Below are positions 15,910 to 24,030 of a stretch of 64,000 nucleotides of DNA, in pieces (positions within the stretch are counted from its first letter, which is position 1; each line of letters opens with the position of its first letter). A program made the position numbers and the translations under genes. The DNA is from Ruminococcus sp. (GTDB lineage: Bacteria; Bacillota; Clostridia; Oscillospirales; Ruminococcaceae), in contig JAGAQC010000076.1 of assembly GCA_017622925.1 (NCBI GenBank), forward strand, positions 24,471 through 88,470, in the 5' to 3' direction. The notes under the pieces were generated by a model, which did no database searches, was not told the DNA's origin, and was given only the letters and a program-made list of their open reading frames with translations.

Positions 15910-16632
15910 ATGGAACAGCATAATAAGATAATAAATGCTGTTGCAAAACAGTACTTAGCGTCCGAGGGACTTTTCAGGGTTGGTTCGTCAAGAAACTGGA
16001 TAGATGACAATGGTTATTTTCTGACAATAGTTGAATTTCAGCCAAGCAGCTATTCAAGAGGTACATATCTTAATGTCGGAATAAACTTTATGTGGGAAAA
16101 ATCAGAGGGTTTGAACGACACTTTATCTTTTGACTGCGGCGGCAGAGTTATAATAGGTAAAGGAACACAGTTTGCGGAATACAGAGAACGTCTTAAAAAC
16201 GGCGATGAAATTTTTACGGCGGAAGTTGAAAAATTTGCTGCCGCTGCTTTGGAAAAAGTAAAGGAATACCGCAGGCTTTGTGATTTGGATAATGCAGAGA
16301 AACAACTGCTTGTAAAAACAAGGCAGACACAAAAGGATTGCATGTTCTGGGAAATGTACGATTTAGCAATGCTTTGCTTTTTCAAGGGAGATTTTAACAG
16401 AGGAAAAAATTGCTTCAACAGTTTTCTTGATACAGCAAAAAATTCTGTATTGGGCAATACATATTGTGAGTGGATTGAAGAATTTTATAATTATTGTATT
16501 TCGGAAATAGTACCTCAGATAGATTCTGCTGATACGGCTCAGAAAATGGTTTTTGAAATGATAAACAGAAGAAGAAAATATTTTAACAATAAATCTTCCT
16601 ACAAAAAGATGAGGAAAGATATTATTTTCTGA
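15910..16632 (+). CDS. Hypothetical protein, DUF4304-like N-terminus
   Basis: A 240-residue soluble protein. The first 130 residues (ASEGLFRVGSSRNWIDDNGYF, IVEFQPSSYSRGTYLNVGI, a later GKGTQFAEYRERLKNGDEIF) have the pattern of the DUF4304 family, a small alpha/beta domain of unknown role; I am only moderately sure of this match. The C-terminal half is helical with a cluster of aromatic and Cys residues. GGAGGG lies 7 bp before the ATG. It lies between the radical SAM gene and tyrS with repeat sequences on both sides and lower GC than its neighbours, which fits later insertion. Confidence 0.7.
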   Translation: MEQHNKIINAVAKQYLASEGLFRVGSSRNWIDDNGYFLTIVEFQPSSYSRGTYLNVGINFMWEKSEGLNDTLSFDCGGRVIIGKGTQFAEYRERLKNGDEIFTAEVEKFAAAALEKVKEYRRLCDLDNAEKQLLVKTRQTQKDCMFWEMYDLAMLCFFKGDFNRGKNCFNSFLDTAKNSVLGNTYCEWIEEFYNYCISEIVPQIDSADTAQKMVFEMINRRRKYFNNKSSYKKMRKDIIF

Positions 16633-16654
16633 TATAGCTTTAAAAGACACCGAT

Positions 16655-16673
16655 TGCTAACGGCTAACGGCTT
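16655..16673. repeat. Heptamer array (short)
   Basis: GCTAACGGCTAACGGCT, two and a half heptamers, 40 bp before the tyrS start. Confidence 0.6.
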
Positions 16674-16712
16674 TAATGCTTATAAATAAATTAACATAAA
16701 GGAGAAAAAATA

Positions 16713-17930
16713 ATGACTACATTTGAAGAACTCAAACGGAGAGGACTGCTTGCGCAGCTTACCGACGAAAAGGAAATTGAGGAACTTGTAAACGCAGGAA
16801 AAGCCACGTTTTACATTGGTTTCGACCCTACGGCGGACAGCCTGCACGTAGGACACTTCATGGCACTTTGTCTGATGAAACGTCTGCAAATGGCAGGAAA
16901 CAAGCCTATCGTACTTATCGGCGGCGGAACAGCCATGATAGGCGACCCCTCGGGCAAGACGGACATGCGTAAGATGATGACCCCCGAGACTATCCAACAC
17001 AACGTTGATTGTTTCAAGAAGCAAATGAGCCGATTTATCGACTTTTCGGAGGACAAGGCTATCATCGTCAATAATGCCGACTGGCTTATGAATCTGAATT
17101 ATATCGAGCTTCTCCGCGATGTCGGAGCGCATTTCAGCGTAAACCGAATGCTCTCTCACGAATGCTACAAGCAGCGTATGGAGCGTGGACTTACGTTCCT
17201 TGAATTTAACTACATGATAATGCAGAGTTACGACTTCCTTGAATTGTTCCAGAAATACGGCTGTAACATGCAGTTCGGCGGCGACGACCAGTGGGCGAAC
17301 ATGCTCGGCGGAACTGAGCTTATCCGCCGCAAGCTCGGCAAGGACGCATACGCCATGACAATTACGCTGCTTCTCAATTCCGAGGGCAAGAAAATGGGTA
17401 AGACCGAAAAAGGCGCAGTATGGCTTGACGCCGAGAAAACGTCCCCCTACGAGTTCTACCAGTATTGGAGAAACGTTGCCGACGCGGACGTTATCAAATG
17501 CCTTAAAATGCTCACATTTGTACCCGTTGAGCAGATAGAGGAAATGGAAAAAACTATGGAGGGAGCGGAGTTCAACAAGGCTAAGGAGCTTCTTGCATAC
17601 GAGCTGACAAAGCTTGTTCACGGCGAGGAGGAAGCTGAAAAAGCCAAAGCAGCCGCAAAAGCACTTTTTGGCGGCGGCGGTTCTGACGATAATATGCCTA
17701 CGGTCGAAATAGATTCGGCAGACCTTACAGACGGCACTATAGGACTTCTTACGCTTGTTGTCAAAGCAGGACTTGCGCCCTCTATATCGGAGGCTCGCCG
17801 ACTTGTTCAGCAGGGCGGAATAACTGTAAACGATGAAAAAATGACCGACGGCAAGGCGCAGATAAAGCTTTCGGGCGAAGTGATAGTCCGCAAAGGAAAG
17901 AAAGCCTTCAAAAAAGTTATCGTAAAGTAA
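16713..17930 (+). CDS. tyrS: Tyrosyl-tRNA synthetase
   Basis: A 405-residue class I synthetase that charges tRNA-Tyr. The HIGH-type motif is HVGH (near residue 45, in [13 protein letters not shown]), the KMSKS-type loop is KMGKT (near residue 229), and a C-terminal S4 RNA-binding domain covers about residues 340-400 ([16 protein letters not shown]). AAAGGAG lies 8 bp before the ATG. No T-box lies immediately upstream, but the T-box at 14612-14839, with a UAC specifier candidate, is on the same strand with no obvious terminator between. Two terminator-like hairpins follow the stop codon. Confidence 0.97.
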   Translation: MTTFEELKRRGLLAQLTDEKEIEELVNAGKATFYIGFDPTADSLHVGHFMALCLMKRLQMAGNKPIVLIGGGTAMIGDPSGKTDMRKMMTPETIQHNVDCFKKQMSRFIDFSEDKAIIVNNADWLMNLNYIELLRDVGAHFSVNRMLSHECYKQRMERGLTFLEFNYMIMQSYDFLELFQKYGCNMQFGGDDQWANMLGGTELIRRKLGKDAYAMTITLLLNSEGKKMGKTEKGAVWLDAEKTSPYEFYQYWRNVADADVIKCLKMLTFVPVEQIEEMEKTMEGAEFNKAKELLAYELTKLVHGEEEAEKAKAAAKALFGGGGSDDNMPTVEIDSADLTDGTIGLLTLVVKAGLAPSISEARRLVQQGGITVNDEKMTDGKAQIKLSGEVIVRKGKKAFKKVIVK

Positions 17931-17955
17931 ATATTTTCCCGATATGAGCTTATAA

Positions 17956-17991
17956 GGGGACGTCCTGATTTGCAGGGCGTTCCTTGTTTTT
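17956..17991 (+). terminator. Terminator of tyrS
   Basis: GGGGACGTCCTG - ATTTG - CAGGGCGTTCC with some bulges, followed by TTGTTTTT. Confidence 0.75.
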
Positions 17992-17996
17992 ATAAT

Positions 17997-18026
17997 AAAA
18001 AACCGCACCACAATGGTACGGTTTTT
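17997..18026. terminator. Bidirectional terminator between tyrS and the ABC permease gene
   Basis: AAAACCGCACC - ACAA - TGGTACGGTTTTT, with A-run and T-run flanks that serve both strands. Confidence 0.8.
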
Positions 18027-18039
18027 ATTGTTAATTAGT

Positions 18040-18071
18040 AGTTAGCTTATGGTGTCCGCAGCTAACGGCTT
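18040..18071. repeat. Heptamer-type repeat with GGTGTCCGC
   Basis: GTTAGCTTATGGTGTCCGCA then GCTAACGGCT. The same phrase appears inverted at about 14000. Confidence 0.6.
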
Positions 18072-18080
18072 TAAATAAAT

Positions 18081-20312
18081 TTAATCCCAGCCGTTCACAT
18101 CGCTATGCGTGACTTCACCGCTCGCAGTCGTTCCGACAGTGAAATTAACTTTTTCTTTTACTTTTTCCGCTTTATCTGATGAAGCTTTTTTGAAATCTTC
18201 AAGCAACTGCCTGTTATCGCCGCGGTCGGGAAGATAAAGCATAATATCGTTTACAAAAAATACCGCTATCGGCTTTTCTCCGAATACCATAGGCGTACAT
18301 CTTTTAACGACCTCGACGATCTTGTCGTTATCGCGCATTACCGAGTAAGCCGCATACGAATAATCTTTATACTGAACACGTACAGCGGTTATTGAATCGG
18401 CAACGCAATAATCACGTTCGTCATATTGATATTCCCATATCTTTTTATCTTGGGGCTTGAAAATATCTTGCGCATAGTTTGTAAATACAGGGTCGTCAAT
18501 ATAACCTATTCTGTAGGCGTCAAAATCGCCCTTGTTTATTTCATTGAACGAGATACCCCAGCTTTCAAGAAGCTCTATGGTGTTGCTGAACGAGGTAAGC
18601 ACCCACTGTTCGTCAACGTAGCAGTAAACGTCCCCTCTAAGAAGCTCCTCCTCCGTCATTGCCGACATATCGTCGTAATATGCCTGACGCAGGTCGAGAA
18701 CCATTTGGTCTTTAGCCCGAATATCACTGCGATTATACAGCTTATCTGTTACTTCTATCCTGTAATCTTCTTCATCATTATAATAATACTCGCATATATT
18801 TTGCGATATAGCCTCCGCGTATTCATCGGAAAGAAGTATTGCCTTTATAAGGTCGCCTGCCATTCCCGACGGAACATCATATCTTCTTAAAATTGTAGAA
18901 CCCGTCAGCGTTGAGTATCTTAAACTTATTGTATTGCCGTAATCGTTAAGCGCATTGTTAGTGTTTTCCACAATTTCATAATTATAGTCGTCATAATTAA
19001 AGTAACGGTCTATTAATTCCTTTTGAAGCTCGACAGATTCTTTTATAACGTCCTTGTCGCTGAATCGTATATCTTCATAAATGCCGAGGAGATTACCTGT
19101 CCCGATATTTACGCTTTCAACAGTAAGAGGCAGGGGGACTTTTTTAGCCATACCGAAGCCGTTTGTGACCTCGCAAACCTGACAGACAAGAAGCACCGAT
19201 ATAACGGACGCCGCAAAGCCGATACCAGCCTGCCAGAACTTCTTGAATCCACGTCTTGTTATGACTTCCATTATGAACCAGCCTACGGCGCATATAACGA
19301 TTCCTGCCACAATAAATGCTCCCATTGCAATAAACAGCGAAAGCACGCAGAAAACAGCCATAGTCATAATCGCATAGAAAGCGGCTTTATATACATAGGG
19401 CTTTGAAACGTCCTCCGCCTTTCTGAAACGGCAGAGCAGATAAGCCGCCAGCATGTACAGCGCGCTTACAGCAAGTGTTATGAATATCCACTTGAAGTAA
19501 AGGGACGTGTAATAGCTGAATGAACCCGATGAAAATCCTACTTCCGCCACGTAGTTTACAAAAAAGACGAACGAACCGATAGGCGACGTACTTGTAAAGA
19601 TATTTTTCATCATAATAGCCGCTTCGTCGATACCGTAAGGCTCGCCCTCGCACATAGCCATCCATAAACATGCTATAGCGGCAGGAATAAGAGAATTAAA
19701 AGCAATAATGCTGAAAATCGCTTCAAAGGTATTTCCGCAAAAGCTTATTGCAAGTACGCTAAGGCTGTAAAACAGTATCATTGCTACAAGAACGATGAAC
19801 ACCAATTTCAGTATATCGGGGAAAGCTTCCCAAAATTCAGCCATTGGCGGCAAAAACGGAGTTCCTATTCCCATGATAGCGATAGAAAGTATGACCGCTC
19901 CGATAGCAGGCAGCATGTAGACGGTAAGTCCCGAAAGGAAATCGGCGAAAAATCGCTGAGTACCGCTGAGAGGGAGCGCATAGTTCATATCGGTAATGGT
20001 TTTCCTGTAAAGGTAAGAAAAATGGAACAGAGCTATTACCATGCCGAGAAACAGGCTTATGCAAATGGTGACTACCGCAAGAGAAATAAACGGCGTGCAG
20101 CCTGCCTCAACAGCGTTGCTCAGCATTCTGTTTGCTTCGGTATCTTCAAGAGTGTCCAAATAAAAGCCGATAAGAGCTATAACGGAAAGCACAGGCAGAC
20201 CGAGTATTTGCAGTACGATATTAACGATAAGCAGCTTTTTGTTGCCTGAAATATCGTTCTTGTAACGTGTGCCGAAAAAGCTCTTAGGCTTACTTGATGT
20301 CGCTGCTGTCAT
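18081..20312 (-). CDS. ABC-2 type permease, large form
   Basis: A 743-residue membrane protein. About ten hydrophobic segments occupy residues 25-390 (for example SVIALIGFYLD, ILSIAIMGIG, LVFIVLVAMILFYSLSVLAISF, VFCVLSLFIAMGAFIVAGIVICAVGWFIM), and a soluble C-terminal domain of about 330 residues follows. The start at 20312 is preceded by GGAGG at 8 bp; a longer frame to 20333 has no such site. It overlaps the end of the ATPase gene by 23 bp, so the two form a transporter under the GntR regulator at 21210. The large extracytoplasmic tail is unusual for simple ABC-2 permeases and might sense or hold the substrate; that is inference. Confidence 0.82.
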   Translation of the reverse strand: MTAATSSKPKSFFGTRYKNDISGNKKLLIVNIVLQILGLPVLSVIALIGFYLDTLEDTEANRMLSNAVEAGCTPFISLAVVTICISLFLGMVIALFHFSYLYRKTITDMNYALPLSGTQRFFADFLSGLTVYMLPAIGAVILSIAIMGIGTPFLPPMAEFWEAFPDILKLVFIVLVAMILFYSLSVLAISFCGNTFEAIFSIIAFNSLIPAAIACLWMAMCEGEPYGIDEAAIMMKNIFTSTSPIGSFVFFVNYVAEVGFSSGSFSYYTSLYFKWIFITLAVSALYMLAAYLLCRFRKAEDVSKPYVYKAAFYAIMTMAVFCVLSLFIAMGAFIVAGIVICAVGWFIMEVITRRGFKKFWQAGIGFAASVISVLLVCQVCEVTNGFGMAKKVPLPLTVESVNIGTGNLLGIYEDIRFSDKDVIKESVELQKELIDRYFNYDDYNYEIVENTNNALNDYGNTISLRYSTLTGSTILRRYDVPSGMAGDLIKAILLSDEYAEAISQNICEYYYNDEEDYRIEVTDKLYNRSDIRAKDQMVLDLRQAYYDDMSAMTEEELLRGDVYCYVDEQWVLTSFSNTIELLESWGISFNEINKGDFDAYRIGYIDDPVFTNYAQDIFKPQDKKIWEYQYDERDYCVADSITAVRVQYKDYSYAAYSVMRDNDKIVEVVKRCTPMVFGEKPIAVFFVNDIMLYLPDRGDNRQLLEDFKKASSDKAEKVKEKVNFTVGTTASGEVTHSDVNGWD

Positions 20313-21213
20313 ATCCAAGCACCTCCAGTTCATAGATAAATATTTCCTCGAGAGTAAGAGGTATCATTTCAAAAAGAACGGGCTTTTTCGGAGCGAAGAA
20401 AGCTTTCAGCACGTCCGCTTCACCCTTTGCGATGATGTAGTAGACGCTCTGACTGCGTTCAAAATGAAGAATTTCAAGACCCGTTTCCGCAAGCTGCTCA
20501 CGGGTATACTCAACAGGCGAGCCGTCCTCGTTAGGCGGAAATACGATCTGCAGCTTGTGAACGCTCGATGTAACGCTGTCGAGTTCTCTTGAAAAAACTA
20601 TCTTTCCGTTGTGGAGAAGCGCAGCCGTATCGCAGACCTCGTTTATCTCGCGGAGATTGTGCGACGATATAACGGTAGTAAGCTGACGGTCGAGCATAGC
20701 GTCCACAAGCATTTTCTTCACGATAATTCGCATAGTCGGGTCAAGTCCGTCGAAAGCCTCGTCAAGAAGAAGATAGTCCGTCCTGCAAGCAAGCCCGATA
20801 ATAACGACAGCCTGCCGCTTCATGCCCTTTGAAAACGTGTTTATCTTCTTATTAAGGGGAAGATTGACGCGTTTTCTCAGCTCCTCGAACATTTCCTCCG
20901 AAAAATTTCTGTAATAGCTTTTGTAGTAATTTTTCAGGGCGTTAAGAGTATAGCTGCCGAACTGCACCGTTTCATCGTTTATGAAGAAAACCTTTTGCTT
21001 AGCGGCAACGTTGTCGTAAACAGGTTCGCCGTCTATGAGGACTTCCCCCTCCTCCTGCTTGTATATACCCGATAAAAGCCGCAGTATGGTCGATTTTCCT
21101 GCTCCGTTTGAACCCAAAAGACCGAACGCCGTGCCTTTTTCGATTTTCAGGTCTACGTGGTCGAGAGCAGTATAAGCGTCGAATTTCTTCACAGTATTTT
21201 TCAGCTCTATCAT
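20290..21213 (-). CDS. ABC transporter ATP-binding protein
   Basis: A 307-residue ATPase with Walker A GLLGSNGAGKST near residue 34, signature FSKGMKRQ, Walker B YLLLDEAFDGLDP and switch histidine in ISSHNLRE. The C-terminal third (about residues 215-307) is an accessory domain common in multidrug/bacitracin-type exporters. It lies between the GntR gene (4-bp overlap) and the permease gene (23-bp overlap), a fully coupled three-gene operon. Confidence 0.91.
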   Translation of the reverse strand: MIELKNTVKKFDAYTALDHVDLKIEKGTAFGLLGSNGAGKSTILRLLSGIYKQEEGEVLIDGEPVYDNVAAKQKVFFINDETVQFGSYTLNALKNYYKSYYRNFSEEMFEELRKRVNLPLNKKINTFSKGMKRQAVVIIGLACRTDYLLLDEAFDGLDPTMRIIVKKMLVDAMLDRQLTTVISSHNLREINEVCDTAALLHNGKIVFSRELDSVTSSVHKLQIVFPPNEDGSPVEYTREQLAETGLEILHFERSQSVYYIIAKGEADVLKAFFAPKKPVLFEMIPLTLEEIFIYELEVLGYDSSDIK

Positions 21214-21578
21214 ATTTCCTCTCCTTTCTCAAAAATGCCGTCAACGTGCTGTTTCAGAACGTCCGCCGAAACTCCTCGTTTTTTTGCCGTTTTCGCCGCA
21301 GCGTCAAAGTCGGATAAAGCCGCTTCACGAAAAATTCCGCTGTCAAGGGCGGCAACAAAGCTCCCCCTGCCCGGAACGGAGTAGATAATGCCCCGTCGTT
21401 CAAGCTCCTGATATGCTTTCGCAACGGTGTTCGGATTTACTCTCGTATCCTTTGCAAGGCTGCGGACGCTGGGTAGCTGAGAGTTTTCGCTGAGAGTTCC
21501 CGATATTGCAAGTTCTGTTATCTTGCTGTATATCTGCTCATAGATCGGAACTCTGCTTGTCAGATCAATAGAAAACAT
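21210..21578 (-). CDS. GntR-family (YtrA subfamily) transcriptional regulator
   Basis: A 122-residue repressor-type regulator with the winged helix at residues 10-75 (VPIYEQIYSKITELAISGTL, LPSVRSLAKDTRVNPNTVAKAYQELERRGII, PGRGSFV) and a short helical tail. AAAGGAG precedes the ATG. Its promoter (21636-21664) is followed by a perfect palindrome (21612-21631) at the start of transcription, so it most likely represses its own ABC operon. It is homologous in design to the regulator at 10964 but not a close copy. Confidence 0.91.
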   Translation of the reverse strand: MFSIDLTSRVPIYEQIYSKITELAISGTLSENSQLPSVRSLAKDTRVNPNTVAKAYQELERRGIIYSVPGRGSFVAALDSGIFREAALSDFDAAAKTAKKRGVSADVLKQHVDGIFEKGEEI

Positions 21579-21611
21579 ATGCGCTCCTTTCTGTCCAATG
21601 CGTACTATGGT

Positions 21612-21631
21612 GTGTAATACAGTTATTACAC
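21612..21631 (-). promoter_or_regulatory. GntR operator palindrome
   Basis: GTGTAATACAGTTATTACAC: 7-bp perfect arms GTGTAAT/ATTACAC separated by 6 bp, placed just downstream of the -10 box. It matches the usual form of YtrA-type operators. Confidence 0.75.
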
Positions 21632-21635
21632 TTAT

Positions 21636-21664
21636 ACTATATCACATTTCCGCAGCTTTGTCAA
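21636..21664 (-). promoter_or_regulatory. Promoter of the second GntR/ABC operon
   Basis: On the minus strand TTGACA, 17-bp spacer, TATAGT. Confidence 0.82.
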
Positions 21665-21694
21665 GAGCTTTTTAAAAATTATTTTTTAAATTAT

Positions 21695-21799
21695 GATAGC
21701 CTTTAGCCGTTAGCCTTTAGCTTAAAATGTCCGCCATAAGGCGGACAGATTTAAAGAAGATTTTACGAAGCGAATACATTAGCTAACGGCTAACAGCTT
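21695..21799. repeat. Two heptamer arrays flanking a hairpin
   Basis: Heptamer arrays at 21695-21726 and 21781-21799 bracket the hairpin at 21728-21747. The second array abuts the stop codon of the response regulator gene. Confidence 0.65.
21724..21747 (-). terminator. Hairpin, weak terminator of the NarL-type operon
   Basis: TGTCCGCC - TTAT - GGCGGACA on the minus strand, followed by only four T. Confidence 0.5.
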
Positions 21800-21800
21800 A

Positions 21801-22424
21801 TTACACAATATTATTTTTTATGGCGAACACCGCAAGCTGTGTGCGGTCTTTCAGTTTAAGCTTTTCGAGCAGACGTGAGATACCGTTGCGGACAGTCCCC
21901 TCGGCAAGAAAAAGCTTTGAAGCTATCTCCTTGTTATCGCAGCCGTCGCAGATAAGTCTCAGGAACTCAGTCTCACGGTCGGTCAGATCGAAGTTTTTCG
22001 GCGTCTGCTTGGGAGCGTCGTTCTTTATGGACTGAAAAACATTTCCGCTGAAAACGCTTATCCCCCCTGCCGCCGCCTTAATGGAGTTTATCACCTGACT
22101 GCTGTCCATTTCCTTTAGTATGTAGCCGTCCGCGCCGCTTGACACAGCCTTTTCGACCGTTTCCTTATCGTCGAACGTCGTCAACACGAGGACTTTTACG
22201 CCGCTGAGCTTATCCTTTATCTGACGTGTGCCGTAACCTCCGTCAAAATCGGGCATACGCATATCCATAAGGACTACGTCGGGCTTTAAACGTACCGCAA
22301 GCTCGAAGGCTTCCTTGCCGTTGCCTGCCTCTCCGACCACTTTTATTTCCTCGTCCTGACTGAGGACTGCTTTCAGCCCCGTGCGAAGTATCTCCACATC
22401 ATCGGCTATTATAACTCTTATCAT
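21801..22424 (-). CDS. NarL/LuxR-family response regulator
   Basis: A 207-residue regulator: receiver domain with acidic pair D8/D9, phosphoacceptor D54 (VVLMDMRMPDFDG) and lysine in YILKEM, then a LuxR-type helix-turn-helix near residues 145-200 (LTDRETEFLRLICDG, NKEIASKLFLAEGTVRNGISRLLEKL). It overlaps the kinase gene upstream by 26 bp. Two palindromes upstream of the operon (26527-26540 and 26547-26560) are candidate binding sites. Confidence 0.94.
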   Translation of the reverse strand: MIRVIIADDVEILRTGLKAVLSQDEEIKVVGEAGNGKEAFELAVRLKPDVVLMDMRMPDFDGGYGTRQIKDKLSGVKVLVLTTFDDKETVEKAVSSGADGYILKEMDSSQVINSIKAAAGGISVFSGNVFQSIKNDAPKQTPKNFDLTDRETEFLRLICDGCDNKEIASKLFLAEGTVRNGISRLLEKLKLKDRTQLAVFAIKNNIV

Positions 22425-24015
22425 TGCCGCTCCTCCCGTGTACCTTAACTATCGTTGTAAAACCCTCGCCCTCTATGGACGAAAATCTTACTGTACCGCC
22501 TATTTTTTCAATGCGTTCGCGTATTCCTCTCAGACCGTTGTTTTCCTTTATTTCGGCGCATCCCCTGCCGTTATCGAATATATAAAGCTCCAAACGGTCG
22601 TCAAGAAATTTAATTATAATGTCGAGCCTGTCCGCCCCCGAATACCTCATGGAGTTGGTGACAGTCTCCTTTACCGTGTCGTAAATCTCACGAATGCAAA
22701 AGCTGAATCTGCTGTCCTCCGTGCCTTGGACGCATATTTCGGTTTTCATACTTCGCACAGCCGCAGTCACGGTATTTACGGCGCGGGTCACAGACGTCAT
22801 AAACTCGTCGTCACGCAGATTGTTTATAGAACATCTTAGCTGCGTTATACCGCTTCGGGATAATCCGTCTATCTCGGACGCATAGTTCAGAAGCTCCGCA
22901 GAATCGGCATTTTTGCTTTGAAGCTCCGCCTGCATTATCTTTGCGATAGAGCTTATCATGGTAAAGGTATGACCTGCGGAATCGTGTATCTCCTGAGCTA
23001 TCCTGTTGCGCTCATGCTCGAGAGAAAGCTTTTTTTCAGCTTCGGTAAGCTCGTAGAACTCCGATACGTTGCTTATAAGGACTATTCGGGCGATCTCCGT
23101 ACCTTTTTCATTGCAGATACGGCTTTTTTTGAGACTGTACCGTTCCTCGCCGACCACAAGCTCCGCAGAATCGGAATCAAAGTCCGCCGCATTGCCCGAA
23201 ATTCTGCTAAGCTCCGCAATAAATCCTGAGTGATCCGTAAAATCCGCAGGGATAACCGATTTAGCCGACTTGTTTTTATATGTTACATTTCCGTCTGCGT
23301 CAAAAATTATCGCCGCAATATCTATGTTGTCTATAATATCACGGATAGCCATGCGGTTAATATTCAGCAGACCGTACCTTTGTATAGCGATAAGCACCAT
23401 TATAACGGAAAATGCAAAAAACAGCGGTGTAAGCTCTATTTTGGACTTTATTACACCGCTTACGGTAAATATATTTATTATGAGCGGTACGGACGCCGCC
23501 AACGCAAGGAGCAGGGATTGATTTGACACAATGCTGCTCCTTTTTGAATGACGTACAAACATCAGGGAAATGCCCGATATAATAAAAACATAAAACAAAA
23601 GCTGAAACACGTAAAACAGACAGCCGTATTCTATGCCGCTTTTGCCGAATTTCGCATAATACAGCCCGTGCAGAGGGTTTGCGGCGATACAGCCGAACAT
23701 CAGGACGGCAATTGACGGTAGAAATGCCGTAAGTCTTTTCAGTTTTTGGGAAGTCTCCGAATACTCTGCCGAAAACATCAGCCAAAACGGGGAAAATGCG
23801 CATATTCCTGCATTTCCGATAAGATAGCTCACGGAAAGCTGCGTATCGCTTACCGAAAAAAGTATCAGAAGCTGCGAAACGAGCCATAAGGCTATCGACA
23901 GCAGGCATACTAAAAACAGCCTTGTCATGCGATTATTGTTGCCGCGCCTGAGTATCCAGCCGACCGTCCCGAGCATTCCGAAAAGTCCAAACATAAGAAG
24001 CGCAGCCGATACCAT
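22399..24015 (-). CDS. Sensor histidine kinase with 7TM N-terminus (HisKA_3 type)
   Basis: A 538-residue kinase. Residues 1-215 hold about seven hydrophobic segments of the histidine-kinase 7TM type, residues 225-320 a PAS-like domain (IDIAAIIFDADGNVTYKN), and residues 325-400 a HisKA_3 dimerisation domain with H344 in RIAQEIHDSAGH. The HATPase domain shows TVTNSMRYSGA and FDNGRGC followed by GLRGIRERI. It phosphorylates the NarL-type regulator downstream. It is 15 bp after a DUF2157 membrane protein gene, which may be its sensor partner; that is inference from position. Confidence 0.92.
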   Translation of the reverse strand: MVSAALLMFGLFGMLGTVGWILRRGNNNRMTRLFLVCLLSIALWLVSQLLILFSVSDTQLSVSYLIGNAGICAFSPFWLMFSAEYSETSQKLKRLTAFLPSIAVLMFGCIAANPLHGLYYAKFGKSGIEYGCLFYVFQLLFYVFIISGISLMFVRHSKRSSIVSNQSLLLALAASVPLIINIFTVSGVIKSKIELTPLFFAFSVIMVLIAIQRYGLLNINRMAIRDIIDNIDIAAIIFDADGNVTYKNKSAKSVIPADFTDHSGFIAELSRISGNAADFDSDSAELVVGEERYSLKKSRICNEKGTEIARIVLISNVSEFYELTEAEKKLSLEHERNRIAQEIHDSAGHTFTMISSIAKIMQAELQSKNADSAELLNYASEIDGLSRSGITQLRCSINNLRDDEFMTSVTRAVNTVTAAVRSMKTEICVQGTEDSRFSFCIREIYDTVKETVTNSMRYSGADRLDIIIKFLDDRLELYIFDNGRGCAEIKENNGLRGIRERIEKIGGTVRFSSIEGEGFTTIVKVHGRSGNDKSYNSR

Positions 24016-24030
24016 AGCTTTCCCTCCCTA

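Noticed and set aside
16680-18011. A 443-residue open frame antisense to tyrS
   Set aside because: It lies wholly across tyrS, has no ribosome site, and its composition (many Cys, His, Phe, Tyr) is that of a shadow frame.
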